From the NCBI GenBank assembly GCA_018380885.1, contig JAGZSY010000006.1:186001-250000 (forward strand): 64,000 nucleotides of DNA, in the 5' to 3' direction. The stretch's first letter is position 1. The number at the start of each line of letters is the position of its first letter. A program made the translations under genes and the position numbers. The notes beneath the pieces were generated by a model. The model was not told the DNA's origin. It did not search any database and saw only the letters and a list, made by a program, of their open reading frames with translations. Below are positions 8,443 to 16,629 of the stretch, piece by piece. The stretch comes from Enterocloster asparagiformis (GTDB lineage Bacteria; Bacillota; Clostridia; Lachnospirales; Lachnospiraceae).

Positions 8443-11400
8443 CTAACTCTCTTCTTTTTTCCTTCGGTTCCAAGCAAAATATACGGCCGCGGAAATACCC
8501 ACAAAGGCCGCGCTGCCCGCAGTGATGATTGCGCCCGTCCTCAGGCCCTCAGGCTCGTAGGACAGCGACACCGTATGGGCTCCCGCGCTCAGATCGACGC
8601 CCAGGAAGGTGTCGAACAGCGGCCTGGCGGTAACGCTGTTGCCGTCCACCTTCACGCTCCAGCCCTTGTCATACGGTATGCTGGTGTACATAACGCCCGG
8701 CGCGTCGGCCACAATCGTGCCCTCCACGCTCACGTCCGTCCACTTGGTCACGGACATCGGGTTTTGGTTCAGGCGGCTGTAAAGCTCCTTAAAGCCCTGG
8801 GGATCAAACCGCCACACCTCCACCTGAAGCGCCACGTTACCCTCATCCCGGGATTCCAGGCTCACCTCGCTCCCGGCCGTGCAGGTCCCCAGCTCCAGCA
8901 GGTAACCGCGGTCCACATTGTCAAAATTCATGGACTGGGATCCCACAACGGCCGTGACCTCCTTAATCTTACGGCTTGTGACATAGACGTAGTAATCTCC
9001 GGTCACATCCGGCGTGAACGTCAATTTACTCCCGTTGGGCACGGTATCCACCCCCACAAGCACGGGCGACGTGTCCAGCACGCTGCAAAGATCGTTCTGC
9101 ACATAGGCCGGATTCGCCGTATCCATGATCCAGTTGCTCTCCACATCCTTTGGAAGCATGAAGGCCACCGGAAGCGTATACAGATTCTCATACAGCCACG
9201 TATCGCCCCGACGTCCGGCAAAGCTTAACAGCTCGCCCGTCACCTGCTCCTTGTCGTACAGGCCGTACTTCACGGAGAACAGGCTGTCCACCAGCGGTGT
9301 GCTGCCTGTGATACTGTAGGCGTTTGTGGAGCTCTCGCAGCCCAGCTTGCGGAAAAAGTCTGAGAGCGAGGCGTTTGCCGTGGAGGAAAACAGGGAGACG
9401 GAGGGGAAATTCATCCAGGCCCCGTCATTTTTCGTCTTTCGGTCCACCTTCTCCACACGGTAGAAGGTCTGGGGGGTCACCTCGCTCATCAAGGTGATCA
9501 CATCCTTATTGTCGCGGGTGTAGGCGGTCCGGCTGGTGGTGGGAACGCTGGTCACGGTGGTATTCACCGCGGACTCGATGGAGACCACGGCCAGGGCCAG
9601 CAGCACGGCAACGTCAGCCCCTTTCCTGCGCCGCTTGTACAGGTAAATCAGCCCCGTGTACAGGGCCAGGAACAAAAGCGCCACATAGAACACGGAAAAA
9701 TGGAACTGCTCCTTGTTGTCCACCAGCTTCTCCGCCAGGATCACAAAGCAGGCGGAGCCCCAAAACGCGATAGCCACGTGCCGCCAGGGCGTCACATCCA
9801 GGTACATGTATGCCCGATAGCAGATCAGCAGCATCAGCGCAATATAGATGAAGGACTGCCGGCATGGCAGGCTGTTGGGGTAGTGAAACCCGTGCCAGAT
9901 AAAATTCAGCATATTGGTGGAAAAGCTGGCAAAAAACAAGATCAACAGCGTGCAGTACACCGCTTTCTCCCGCAGCGCAATCTTCCGGCTGGCCAAATAC
10001 AGCAGGAAGAAAATAAACACAGCCACGCCGCAGTAGATGTTGGGCCAATGGTCCAGGCCGATCTCCACGGATACATTCCCGATATGCCGCGCCAGCATAT
10101 CAAAAATCGGGAAATAGGAGCTCAGCGTCTTGGGGAAGTCGAAGTTCCCCGAAGCCGTGGTTTGCAGCGCGTAGATTTCCGGGAGCAGCACCACCGCGGC
10201 CAGACCGCCTGCCGCCAGCGAAAATGCGGCAAACTGCCCGCAGGCGGCAAAAAATTCACCGGCCTTTTTGGGCGGATACAGGATCATCAGCGCAATAAAA
10301 TACATCACCATAAAAATACAGATCATGATGGAGATATAATAGTTGGAGAGAATGGCCGCGCCCAGGGTAAGGCAGTACAAAAACGGCTTTCTCTTGCGCA
10401 CCAGCCGCTCCAAACCCAGCATAATCAGCGGGAACAGGATAATGCAGTCCAGCCACATGATGTTCCAGCTATAGGCGGCCATATACCCGGACAGGGCGTA
10501 AAAGATACCGAAAAAGCCCACGCCGAAGTCCTTTGTCCGGCAATGCCTGCGCAGATACCAGGCAAAGCTCAAGCCTGCCAGCCCGATTTTGAGCACGATG
10601 CCGTAGCTCATAAATTCGATGATATAGGCCTTGGGACATAAAACCAGCAGCCAATTGAAGGGGCTGGCCAGGTAGTAGGCGTACAGGGCCGAAAAGTTCA
10701 CGCCCATACCGATATCCCAGCTGTACAGCAGGCTGCCGCCATGGGTCAGCTTGTACTGAAACTCGGAAAAAAACGGAGCGTACTGGTGGTACATGTCGGT
10801 GCGCAGAAAGCTCTCCTCGCCAAAGGGAAAAATCCCCCGCTGGGCAAAGACTATGATCATCACGATCACCGGCACAAAAAATGCCGCCAACAGTCCGTCC
10901 GAGGCCTTTAATATATGAAGGGAGCTTTTCACCCCCTCGCAAGCGGACCTGTTCCCTGCCGCTTCCGCGGTCCAAAGGCCGTCCTCCAAATACCGGTCCT
11001 CCTCCTGCTCATCCCAGGCAGATGCCTTCTCGGCGTAGTCCCGGTCTGCGCGGGCATAGCCCTGGTTTTCTTCGGCGTAGTCCTGATCGCCATTGGGATA
11101 ATCCTGGGCTGAACCAGCGTAGCCCTGGTCGTCACCGGGATAATCCTGATCCTCATTGGCGTAATCCTGGCCGCCGTCGGAATAGTTTCGGCCCGCTCCG
11201 GCGTAGTTCTCCTCATCGTAGGGATCATTCCGATCCTTCCCGGCGTAGTCCTGGCCGCCGCCCGGATCATTCCGGTCCGATCCGGCATAGTCCTGGCGTT
11301 TGCGGCTCCGGCAGGCTCTGCTCTGATGCTGTGCGGCAGAGTTTAATCCGGCTTGGCTATAAGGCGCCTCTGCCCCGCCCTGCGTCTCGTATTCACCATC

Positions 11401-11994
11401 ATCGTCATAATTTCGCCCAGCGCCATCGCCTGCCCAATCCGTCCCAGCTTCACCTTGGCGGCCTCCGCCGTCATCCTGACCGGCATACGCTTGTCCGGCC
11501 CCGCCGTCATCCTGACCGGCAAAATCCTGTTCGCCCCCGCCATAGCGGGCGTCCGCCCAGCCGTTGGCTTCCTCCATACCGCTGTAATCCGCCTGGCCAA
11601 AGCTGACCTTCACTCCGTCAAACTCCACCGCTACGCGGCCATCCGGGGCATTTCCGCCCGCGTTTACCGCAGAAGCGCTCCCCCGCTCCCTGCGGGGCGG
11701 GCGGTTTTTCCGCGAGATACGCCGCAGCGCTTCCAGGTCCGCGGCAATCCCCTCGTCCTCCACGTCCGCTTCAAACAAAGGTCCTGCCGCCCTCCTCCTG
11801 GCGCCTGGCTCCAAATCTTCCGTATAATCTTCATCCAGCCACTCCGCCGAATCGGAATCCGGCTTTGTTTTCCTCTTCTGCATATGTTCTCCAGTCAATC
11901 CTATATCGCTGCCCCGGGCAGTCTGGTCCGGCTGGACAATACTCAAAATTTCGTCCAGTTCCCGCTCTACCCGCTCCACTTCATCCCGTTCCAT
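8443..11994 (-). CDS. YfhO-type membrane protein with long repeat-rich N-terminal tail
   Basis: About 1183 aa. From about residue 350 on it is a YfhO/GT-C-like polytopic protein: roughly 14 hydrophobic helices with the family pattern in the first outer loop (FLRTDMYHQYAPFFSEF), then a soluble extracytoplasmic C-terminal domain and a last helix near the end. In B. subtilis YfhO is linked to glycosylation of lipoteichoic acid. The first ~340 residues are acidic, Gly/Asp/Tyr/Gln-rich and made of about 14-residue repeats of the QDYAG type, not normal for the family. I prefer ATG at 11994 (AAAGG 10 bases upstream, 7 bases after the previous stop). A GTG 21 bases upstream, overlapping gtrA, is the alternative. 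Confidence 0.88.
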   Translation of the reverse strand: MERDEVERVERELDEILSIVQPDQTARGSDIGLTGEHMQKRKTKPDSDSAEWLDEDYTEDLEPGARRRAAGPLFEADVEDEGIAADLEALRRISRKNRPPRRERGSASAVNAGGNAPDGRVAVEFDGVKVSFGQADYSGMEEANGWADARYGGGEQDFAGQDDGGAGQAYAGQDDGGGRQGEAGTDWAGDGAGRNYDDDGEYETQGGAEAPYSQAGLNSAAQHQSRACRSRKRQDYAGSDRNDPGGGQDYAGKDRNDPYDEENYAGAGRNYSDGGQDYANEDQDYPGDDQGYAGSAQDYPNGDQDYAEENQGYARADRDYAEKASAWDEQEEDRYLEDGLWTAEAAGNRSACEGVKSSLHILKASDGLLAAFFVPVIVMIIVFAQRGIFPFGEESFLRTDMYHQYAPFFSEFQYKLTHGGSLLYSWDIGMGVNFSALYAYYLASPFNWLLVLCPKAYIIEFMSYGIVLKIGLAGLSFAWYLRRHCRTKDFGVGFFGIFYALSGYMAAYSWNIMWLDCIILFPLIMLGLERLVRKRKPFLYCLTLGAAILSNYYISIMICIFMVMYFIALMILYPPKKAGEFFAACGQFAAFSLAAGGLAAVVLLPEIYALQTTASGNFDFPKTLSSYFPIFDMLARHIGNVSVEIGLDHWPNIYCGVAVFIFFLLYLASRKIALREKAVYCTLLILFFASFSTNMLNFIWHGFHYPNSLPCRQSFIYIALMLLICYRAYMYLDVTPWRHVAIAFWGSACFVILAEKLVDNKEQFHFSVFYVALLFLALYTGLIYLYKRRRKGADVAVLLALAVVSIESAVNTTVTSVPTTSRTAYTRDNKDVITLMSEVTPQTFYRVEKVDRKTKNDGAWMNFPSVSLFSSTANASLSDFFRKLGCESSTNAYSITGSTPLVDSLFSVKYGLYDKEQVTGELLSFAGRRGDTWLYENLYTLPVAFMLPKDVESNWIMDTANPAYVQNDLCSVLDTSPVLVGVDTVPNGSKLTFTPDVTGDYYVYVTSRKIKEVTAVVGSQSMNFDNVDRGYLLELGTCTAGSEVSLESRDEGNVALQVEVWRFDPQGFKELYSRLNQNPMSVTKWTDVSVEGTIVADAPGVMYTSIPYDKGWSVKVDGNSVTARPLFDTFLGVDLSAGAHTVSLSYEPEGLRTGAIITAGSAAFVGISAAVYFAWNRRKKEES
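10990..11590 (-). repeat. Tandem ~42-bp coding repeats in the yfhO-type gene
   Basis: The tail of the YfhO-type protein contains imperfect tandem units of about 14 codons (QDYAGSDRNDPGGG, QDYANEDQDYPGDD, QGYAGSAQDYPNGD and similar), with shorter relatives (QDFAGQDDGG, QAYAGQDDGG) nearer the N-terminus. The frame stays open throughout, so the repeat unit length is under coding constraint. Limits are approximate. Confidence 0.75.
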
Positions 11995-12001
11995 GGCAGT
12001 T

Positions 12002-12439
12002 TTACCTTTCTTCACCGGTCGTTTTCTTAAAAATCCAAAGCTTGCTGAATATATAGTTTAATACCAGATTTACCGCCGAGACGACTCCCTTGCAGAACAT
12101 CTCGTACAAAAATCCCCTGTTTCCGCCCATCCAGACGAGTCCCACCATCATCACCCACGTCAGCACGCCGGAAAAGGCTCTGGCTGCCACAAACGCGCTG
12201 ATCTCCCTGGCAAGATATCCGGGCCTCAGATTGAAATTGCGGAACACGATCAGCTTGTTCACCACATAGGCGAACAAAACCGCGGCAACCCAGGACAAGC
12301 CCTGAGATAACTCCACGCTGATTCCGCTCTTGCGAAACAACGAGTAAGAAACAAAATCTACCGCCGTGGTCAGCACGCCGCAGACAATGTAACTGACCGT
12401 CTCGTAATTCAAGCACTTTTCCTTCAGTTTCTGTAACAT
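12002..12439 (-). CDS. GtrA family membrane protein
   Basis: A 145-aa protein with four hydrophobic helices of the GtrA type (family motif region YIVCGVLTTAVDFVSY near the start, NYIFSKLWIFK at the end). GtrA proteins are thought to flip polyprenyl-phosphate-linked sugars or partner membrane glycosyltransferases. ATG at this position has AGGTG upstream; a TTG further upstream is less likely. It directly precedes the YfhO-type gene, so the pair probably acts in modifying a cell-envelope polymer. Confidence 0.88.
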   Translation of the reverse strand: MLQKLKEKCLNYETVSYIVCGVLTTAVDFVSYSLFRKSGISVELSQGLSWVAAVLFAYVVNKLIVFRNFNLRPGYLAREISAFVAARAFSGVLTWVMMVGLVWMGGNRGFLYEMFCKGVVSAVNLVLNYIFSKLWIFKKTTGEER

Positions 12440-12532
12440 TTCCACACCTGATTCCTTACGTTTTCCCGGAATTTCCAAACATATTCCGGCACATATCGCT
12501 ACTATTGTAGTATACCCTTCTCGAAAAGTAAA

Positions 12533-12557
12533 GAAAAAACGCCGTGAAAGGCGCTTT
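12533..12557 (-). terminator. Terminator of apbE
   Basis: AAAGCGCC pairs with GGCGTTTT around TTTCAC, followed by a T-run on the minus strand, immediately after the apbE stop. Confidence 0.75.
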
Positions 12558-12559
12558 CT

Positions 12560-13594
12560 CTACTCCTGAAAATCCTCCGCTCCCTGGGAATAATGCAGTT
12601 CCCCATCCTCGGTTATGAAAATCCCGTAGACATTGTCCAGAGAATCAAGCAGTTCAATTCCCTTGTCCAGTCCCAGGGCAAAGCAGGTGGTGCTCAGGCC
12701 GTCCCCGTCCACCGACTCACGCGAGATAATGGAGACCTGCACCAGCCCATTTTCATAGGGGAATCCGGTCCGCGGGTTAAGGATATGGTGGTAATTCACA
12801 CCGTCCTTGACAAAATGCCGCTCGTATACACCCGAGGACACCACCGACATATCACGTATATTCAGGGCCGCCACCGCTTCCTGATGGTCCGCAAAGGGTT
12901 TCTGCAAGCCGATCTTAAAGGGCTCCCCGTCCGGCCGCTCCCCCAGGCAGAGAATATTGCCGCCCAGATTGATCACCGCGCTGGTAACTCCATTTTCTTC
13001 CAGATATTCCTTGAGCCGGTCCGCGATAAATCCCTTGGCGATGGCCCCCAGATCGATGCGCGTGTCGTCCCGTTCAAAAAATACCTGATCGTTTTCCACC
13101 CGAATCGCCCGGAAATCCACCTTGTGCAGATCCTTCTCGATCTCCGTCCGGTCGGGCACCTGCGGGTCATTGGACTTAAAATCCCACAGGGAGCTTAAGG
13201 GCTCCACCGTGATGTCGAAGGCGCCGTCGGACATGCGGCCGTACTCCAGCCCACGCTCGATCACCCGGGCCGTGTCCTCTGACACGGTCATGGATTTCGT
13301 CCCCGGCTGCCGGTGATTGATCTTGTAAATCTCGCTGGTATCACGGGTGGTGCTCAACAGGTCCTCATAGCGCTTGCACAAATCCATGGTACCCTGCAAA
13401 ATGTCCTTGTTTTTCTGGGGAAAAATGTGGCGGCTGCCGTAGATCGTCACCGTCACAAAGGTATCCAACAAAAAAGACGACTGGCTGAGCGGTGCCCCGC
13501 CCCCGTGGGCGCATCCCGTCAGACAAGCCGTTCCAATCATTATTCCGCTGATCCATGCCGCGATTCTGCGGCGAAACTTCTGTTTTTTCATCAT
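12560..13594 (-). CDS. apbE: FAD:protein FMN transferase (ApbE), lipoprotein
   Basis: Flavinylates Thr/Ser residues of exported or membrane redox proteins using FAD. From this ATG it is 344 aa with a lipoprotein signal: basic start, hydrophobic stretch and lipobox LTGC with Cys 28. Family motifs visible are DLGAIAKGFIADRL and NLGGNILCLG in the middle and a C-terminal SRESVDGDGLSTTCFALG that carries the metal-binding D and T. No flavinylated partner (Rnf, Nqr, fumarate reductase) lies nearby. There is no Shine-Dalgarno site; a strong promoter ends 7 bases before the ATG, suggesting a leaderless message. Confidence 0.92.
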   Translation of the reverse strand: MMKKQKFRRRIAAWISGIMIGTACLTGCAHGGGAPLSQSSFLLDTFVTVTIYGSRHIFPQKNKDILQGTMDLCKRYEDLLSTTRDTSEIYKINHRQPGTKSMTVSEDTARVIERGLEYGRMSDGAFDITVEPLSSLWDFKSNDPQVPDRTEIEKDLHKVDFRAIRVENDQVFFERDDTRIDLGAIAKGFIADRLKEYLEENGVTSAVINLGGNILCLGERPDGEPFKIGLQKPFADHQEAVAALNIRDMSVVSSGVYERHFVKDGVNYHHILNPRTGFPYENGLVQVSIISRESVDGDGLSTTCFALGLDKGIELLDSLDNVYGIFITEDGELHYSQGAEDFQE

Positions 13595-13601
13595 GGGAAC
13601 C

Positions 13602-13630
13602 ATTCTAGCATTGGCTGCGGCAAAAGTCAA
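13602..13630 (-). promoter_or_regulatory. Promoter of apbE, placed for a leaderless mRNA
   Basis: TTGACT and TAGAAT are 17 bases apart on the minus strand. The -10 ends 7 bases before the tandem ATG-ATG start, so transcription should begin at or next to the start codon. Confidence 0.65.
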
Positions 13631-13649
13631 GCCGGGCGCCATGCCCGGC
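13631..13649 (-). terminator. Hairpin ending the class IV aminotransferase transcript
   Basis: GCCGGGC pairs with GCCCGGC, 14 bases behind the aminotransferase stop. The apbE promoter starts right after it. Confidence 0.55.
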
Positions 13650-13663
13650 CACGTTACATATTT

Positions 13664-14503
13664 TTATTCCGTCTCCGCCAGGAATTCCTCCTCCAAAGCG
13701 CTCTGAATTTTTTCCAGGAGCGCGGACGCCCTGCCGCCCACCGGCTTGCCGTCCACCTCGCTGGCAGACAGGCAGAATTTGCTGGACGAGGTCACCAGCA
13801 CCTCATCCGCATCCCGCAGCTCGGCCAGGGTGAAGGGCCTCTCGTCCACCGGAATCCCCAGCTTTTCGCACATATTGATCAGATGGGCTCTGGCGATCCC
13901 CGGCAGAATCAGATTGTCCAGAGGCGCGGTGATCAGCCGTCCGTCCTTTAAAATATGGCAGTTGCTGTGCGCGCACTCGGTGACCCGGTCGCCGCGGTGG
14001 AAAATCGCCTCCTGACAGCCCTTTTCCTTGGCCCGCTGGGAAGCCATAACGCTGGGGATCAAGTTCAGCGTCTTGATATTACAGTGGTAAAAACGGGTGT
14101 CCTCCAGGGTGATCAGCCGGATTTTTTCCGCCAGCTGCGGCGGAGTTGCCGGCTTTAAGGTCACCCACAGGTTACCGCTCCCTTCTGTGAACGGGTGATC
14201 CCGCATCCCCGTGCCCCTGGTCACCTGATAGTATACAAAGAGATCACCGGTATCCACCTTCTGCACCAGCTCCTGAAGCAGTGCCTTCAGCTCCGCTTTG
14301 GTGCAGGGCATACGAATCTCCAGCAGGGCCGCGTTGTTGAAAAAGCGGTCAATGTGCTCGTCAATGGCAAAAATGTGGTAGTTCCGGCAAGGCCCTGCAT
14401 CGTAAACTCCGTCCCCAAAATAACAGACCCTGTCATTCATGGGAACCATCATCCGGTCCAGCTCGTCGTACGTTCCGTTGTAATATCCCAGCGTTTTCAT
14501 CAT
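13664..14503 (-). CDS. Class IV aminotransferase (D-amino-acid transaminase-like)
   Basis: A 279-aa PLP enzyme of the D-amino acid/branched-chain aminotransferase fold. The PLP lysine is in NIKTLNLIPSVMAS and the conserved glutamate in RVTECAHSN, both spaced as in D-alanine transaminases; GDGVYDAGP near the N-terminus also fits that group. Substrate could be D-Ala/D-Glu or another amino acid; sequence alone does not decide. GAGGAGAG precedes the ATG. The Lrp-family gene ends 26 bases upstream on the same strand, so the two are probably cotranscribed. Confidence 0.87.
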   Translation of the reverse strand: MMKTLGYYNGTYDELDRMMVPMNDRVCYFGDGVYDAGPCRNYHIFAIDEHIDRFFNNAALLEIRMPCTKAELKALLQELVQKVDTGDLFVYYQVTRGTGMRDHPFTEGSGNLWVTLKPATPPQLAEKIRLITLEDTRFYHCNIKTLNLIPSVMASQRAKEKGCQEAIFHRGDRVTECAHSNCHILKDGRLITAPLDNLILPGIARAHLINMCEKLGIPVDERPFTLAELRDADEVLVTSSSKFCLSASEVDGKPVGGRASALLEKIQSALEEEFLAETE

Positions 14504-14529
14504 GTCTCTCCTCAGCTATGTATTTTGTC

Positions 14530-14988
14530 TTATTCCGCCGCTTCCCCAGGGATGGCGGAGTATGTATTCTTGATCTCTTTCAACACAAAATGGGTCCTGG
14601 TGGCGGAAACACCCGGCACGCTCTTGATGGTCCGGTGGATGCGCTCCAGCTCATCGGAGGATGCGCAGGATATTTTCAGCACAAAATCATAGTCCCCGGT
14701 CAGGTAATAGCAGTCCAGAATATTGGGGTGGCCCATGATCACCTCGGTGAAGGAGTCGTGATAGCGCGGATGCTCCAGACTGATCTCCATCAGAGCCGTC
14801 ACGTCGTTGCCCAGGGCCTTGGAGTCCACCACCACCGTGTACCCCTTAATCAGCCCCGACTCCTCCATCTTTTTGATCCGGTCCAGCACCGCCGAGACGG
14901 ACAGATGCACCTTCTTGCTGATATCAGAGGCGGTCTCCCGGCCATTGTCCTTTAAAATATGCAGAATCCTGCAATCCATTTGATCCAT
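14530..14988 (-). CDS. Lrp/AsnC family transcription regulator
   Basis: A 152-aa regulator: winged helix in residues 1-60 (DISKKVHLSVSAVLDRIKKM) and a RAM ligand-binding domain to the end (LTGDYDFVLKISC). Such proteins bind amino acids. The ATG chosen has GAGG 8 bases upstream; a GTG 12 bases earlier is possible. It heads an operon with the class IV aminotransferase, whose substrate may be its effector. Its upstream region carries the large dyad array, so it is one of two regulators that could bind there. Confidence 0.9.
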   Translation of the reverse strand: MDQMDCRILHILKDNGRETASDISKKVHLSVSAVLDRIKKMEESGLIKGYTVVVDSKALGNDVTALMEISLEHPRYHDSFTEVIMGHPNILDCYYLTGDYDFVLKISCASSDELERIHRTIKSVPGVSATRTHFVLKEIKNTYSAIPGEAAE

Positions 14989-15125
14989 AAAAGTCCTCAC
15001 TTCTTTTCCTTTTCATTTTGCGGGTAGTGTATTATAATCGAATATACGCGGCCAGCTTGTAAATGCGTCGACAAACAGAGGATGAATTTTCCAGAAGTTA
15101 CGCGGGTTGGCGCGAAATGCTGCGC

Positions 15126-15475
15126 TTCCTTATTATACTTTGTCATCAACCAACAGGTTGATGATAAGAATTACGTTTCCTTATTATACTTTGTTATCAA
15201 CCGACAGGTTGATGATAAGAATTACGTTTCCTTATTATACATTGTCATCAGCCGCAGATTGATGATAAGTGATACGTTTCCTTATTATACATTGTCATCA
15301 ACCGCAGGTTGATGATAAGTGATACGTTTCCTTATTATACATTGTCATCAACCGCAGACGTTTCCTTATTATACATTGTCATCAACCGCAGGTTGATGAT
15401 AAGAATTACGTTTCCTTATTATACATTGTCATCAACCACAGGTTGATGATAAGTGATACGTTTCCTTATTATACC
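15126..15475. repeat. Tandem array of ~50-bp units, each with a 9-bp inverted repeat
   Basis: Eight starts of the core TTCCTTATTATAC are spaced 51, 51, 50, 50, 34, 50 and 50 bases apart. A full unit contains TCATCAACC, a 3-4 base gap and GGTTGATGA (a dyad of about 21 bp). The third dyad is degenerate, the fifth unit has lost its right half, and the last copy keeps only the core. The array fills the space between the divergent Lrp and LysR genes and ends 23 bases before the LysR ATG. On the + strand TTGATG of one unit is 18 bases from TATTAT of the next, so every junction resembles a promoter. No varied spacers, so not CRISPR. Confidence 0.93.
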
Positions 15476-15497
15476 ACATTTTTTCAGGAGTTACACT

Positions 15498-16421
15498 ATG
15501 AATCTTTCTTATTTAAAATATGCCGTGGAGGTGGAGAAAACCGGGTCTATCACCAAGGCGGCGCAGAATTTCTACATGAATCAGCCCCATTTGAGCAAAA
15601 TCATCCGTGAATTGGAGCGGGACCTGGGGTGCCCTATCTTTGACCGGACCAGCCGGGGTATGGTGCCCACCAAGCGTGGCGAGGAGTTTTTGCGCTACGC
15701 CAAGGCTATTCTGGTCCAGGAGGAGCAGATCGAGGCCCTGTGCCAGCAGGACGGCGAGCGCACCCTGACCGTGAGCCTGGCGGCCCCCAGGGCCAGCTAT
15801 ATCTCCTGCGGCTTTGCCTCCTTTATGCGGCAGATGACCGATTATCCCACCATGAAGGTGGATTACCGCGAGACCAATTCCCGTGAGACCATCCGCGGCG
15901 TGTCCGGAAAAACCTTTGACCTGGGGATTGTGCGCTGCCAGTCCCTCTACGTCCCCTATTACCGGAAAATGCTCCAGGACGAAAATCTGGAGGGCAAGGA
16001 CCTGTGGGAATTTTCCTGTAACCTGCTGATGTCGGCCAGACATCCCCTGGCGGACCGTGGGGATCTGACCTACCTGGATTTAAGCGACTACATCGAGCTG
16101 GTGCAGGGCGATACCAAGGCTCCCTCCTTCACCTTCGAGTCCGACGACTCCCCCTCGGTCAGCGGCAGCTCCCGCAAGATCATTTCCATCTACGACCGCG
16201 GCAGCCAGTTTGAACTGCTGCGCCAGCTCCCCGGCGCTTTTATGTGGACCTCCCCGGTGCCCTACGAGCTGTTAAACTCCCTGGACCTAATCCAGAAGCC
16301 ATGCAGCTACCCGGGAAATCTGCACAAGGATATTCTGATCTACCGCAGCGGATACCGCATGTCCAGGGAAGAAAAAGAGCTGGTGAACTGCCTCTACCGG
16401 CTGGTCAGCCAGCTGTCGTGA
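15498..16421 (+). CDS. LysR-type transcription regulator
   Basis: A 307-aa LysR protein: N-terminal winged helix (GSITKAAQNFYMNQPHLSKI at about residues 17-36) and a periplasmic-binding-like effector domain. The ATG has CAGGAG 7 bases upstream. The -10-like core of the last array copy is placed to drive it. The alcohol dehydrogenase follows on the same strand after a terminator-like dyad. Target and effector are unknown; LysR proteins usually bind next to their own gene, which makes the array the obvious candidate site. Confidence 0.9.
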   Translation: MNLSYLKYAVEVEKTGSITKAAQNFYMNQPHLSKIIRELERDLGCPIFDRTSRGMVPTKRGEEFLRYAKAILVQEEQIEALCQQDGERTLTVSLAAPRASYISCGFASFMRQMTDYPTMKVDYRETNSRETIRGVSGKTFDLGIVRCQSLYVPYYRKMLQDENLEGKDLWEFSCNLLMSARHPLADRGDLTYLDLSDYIELVQGDTKAPSFTFESDDSPSVSGSSRKIISIYDRGSQFELLRQLPGAFMWTSPVPYELLNSLDLIQKPCSYPGNLHKDILIYRSGYRMSREEKELVNCLYRLVSQLS

Positions 16422-16475
16422 GCTGTTTCTACATATATAATATAACAGGACGCCTTTTAAGGGGATACCGATATT

Positions 16476-16496
16476 GGAATACCGGTATTCCTTTTT
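16476..16496 (+). terminator. Perfect dyad with T-run behind the LysR gene
   Basis: GGAATACCGGTATTCC is a perfect 16-base palindrome followed by TTTTT. As RNA it gives a 6-bp stem with a CCGG loop. It could be a terminator for the LysR gene or an operator in front of the dehydrogenase. Confidence 0.5.
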
Positions 16497-16525
16497 CGTA
16501 TCTACCCACATTTCCCCAACCGTGA

Positions 16526-16591
16526 TATGATGTAATCGTTAAAGAAATAACAAAAGTGACAAATATCCGCAGTCAATAGCGGCATTGTCAC
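16526..16591 (+). promoter_or_regulatory. Rex-like site and hairpin in front of the alcohol dehydrogenase
   Basis: TATGAT (16526-16531) is a -10 candidate. At 16536-16553 TCGTTAAAGAAATAACAA matches 12 of the 14 fixed positions of the Rex consensus TTGTTAANNNNTTAACAA. It overlaps the expected start of transcription, fitting NADH-relieved repression. Further down, 16556-16591 forms a hairpin with arms GTGACAA/TTGTCAC and an inner CCGC/GCGG. Confidence 0.55.
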
Positions 16592-16629
16592 CAAAACATA
16601 AATTATGTGCAGAAAAGGAGAGGTTTATC

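Noticed and set aside
10881..11606. Pro/Arg/His-rich plus-strand frame in the yfhO repeat region
   Set aside because: It is an antisense shadow of the repeats; no start signals.
15082..15312. Open frame of 76 codons through the dyad array
   Set aside because: It only exists because the first units are 51 bases long and stay in phase; no ribosome site, repeat-derived protein, and the frame breaks with the 50-base units.
15126..15475. CRISPR array
   Set aside because: Whole units are repeated including the parts between dyads; there are no unique spacers and no cas genes.
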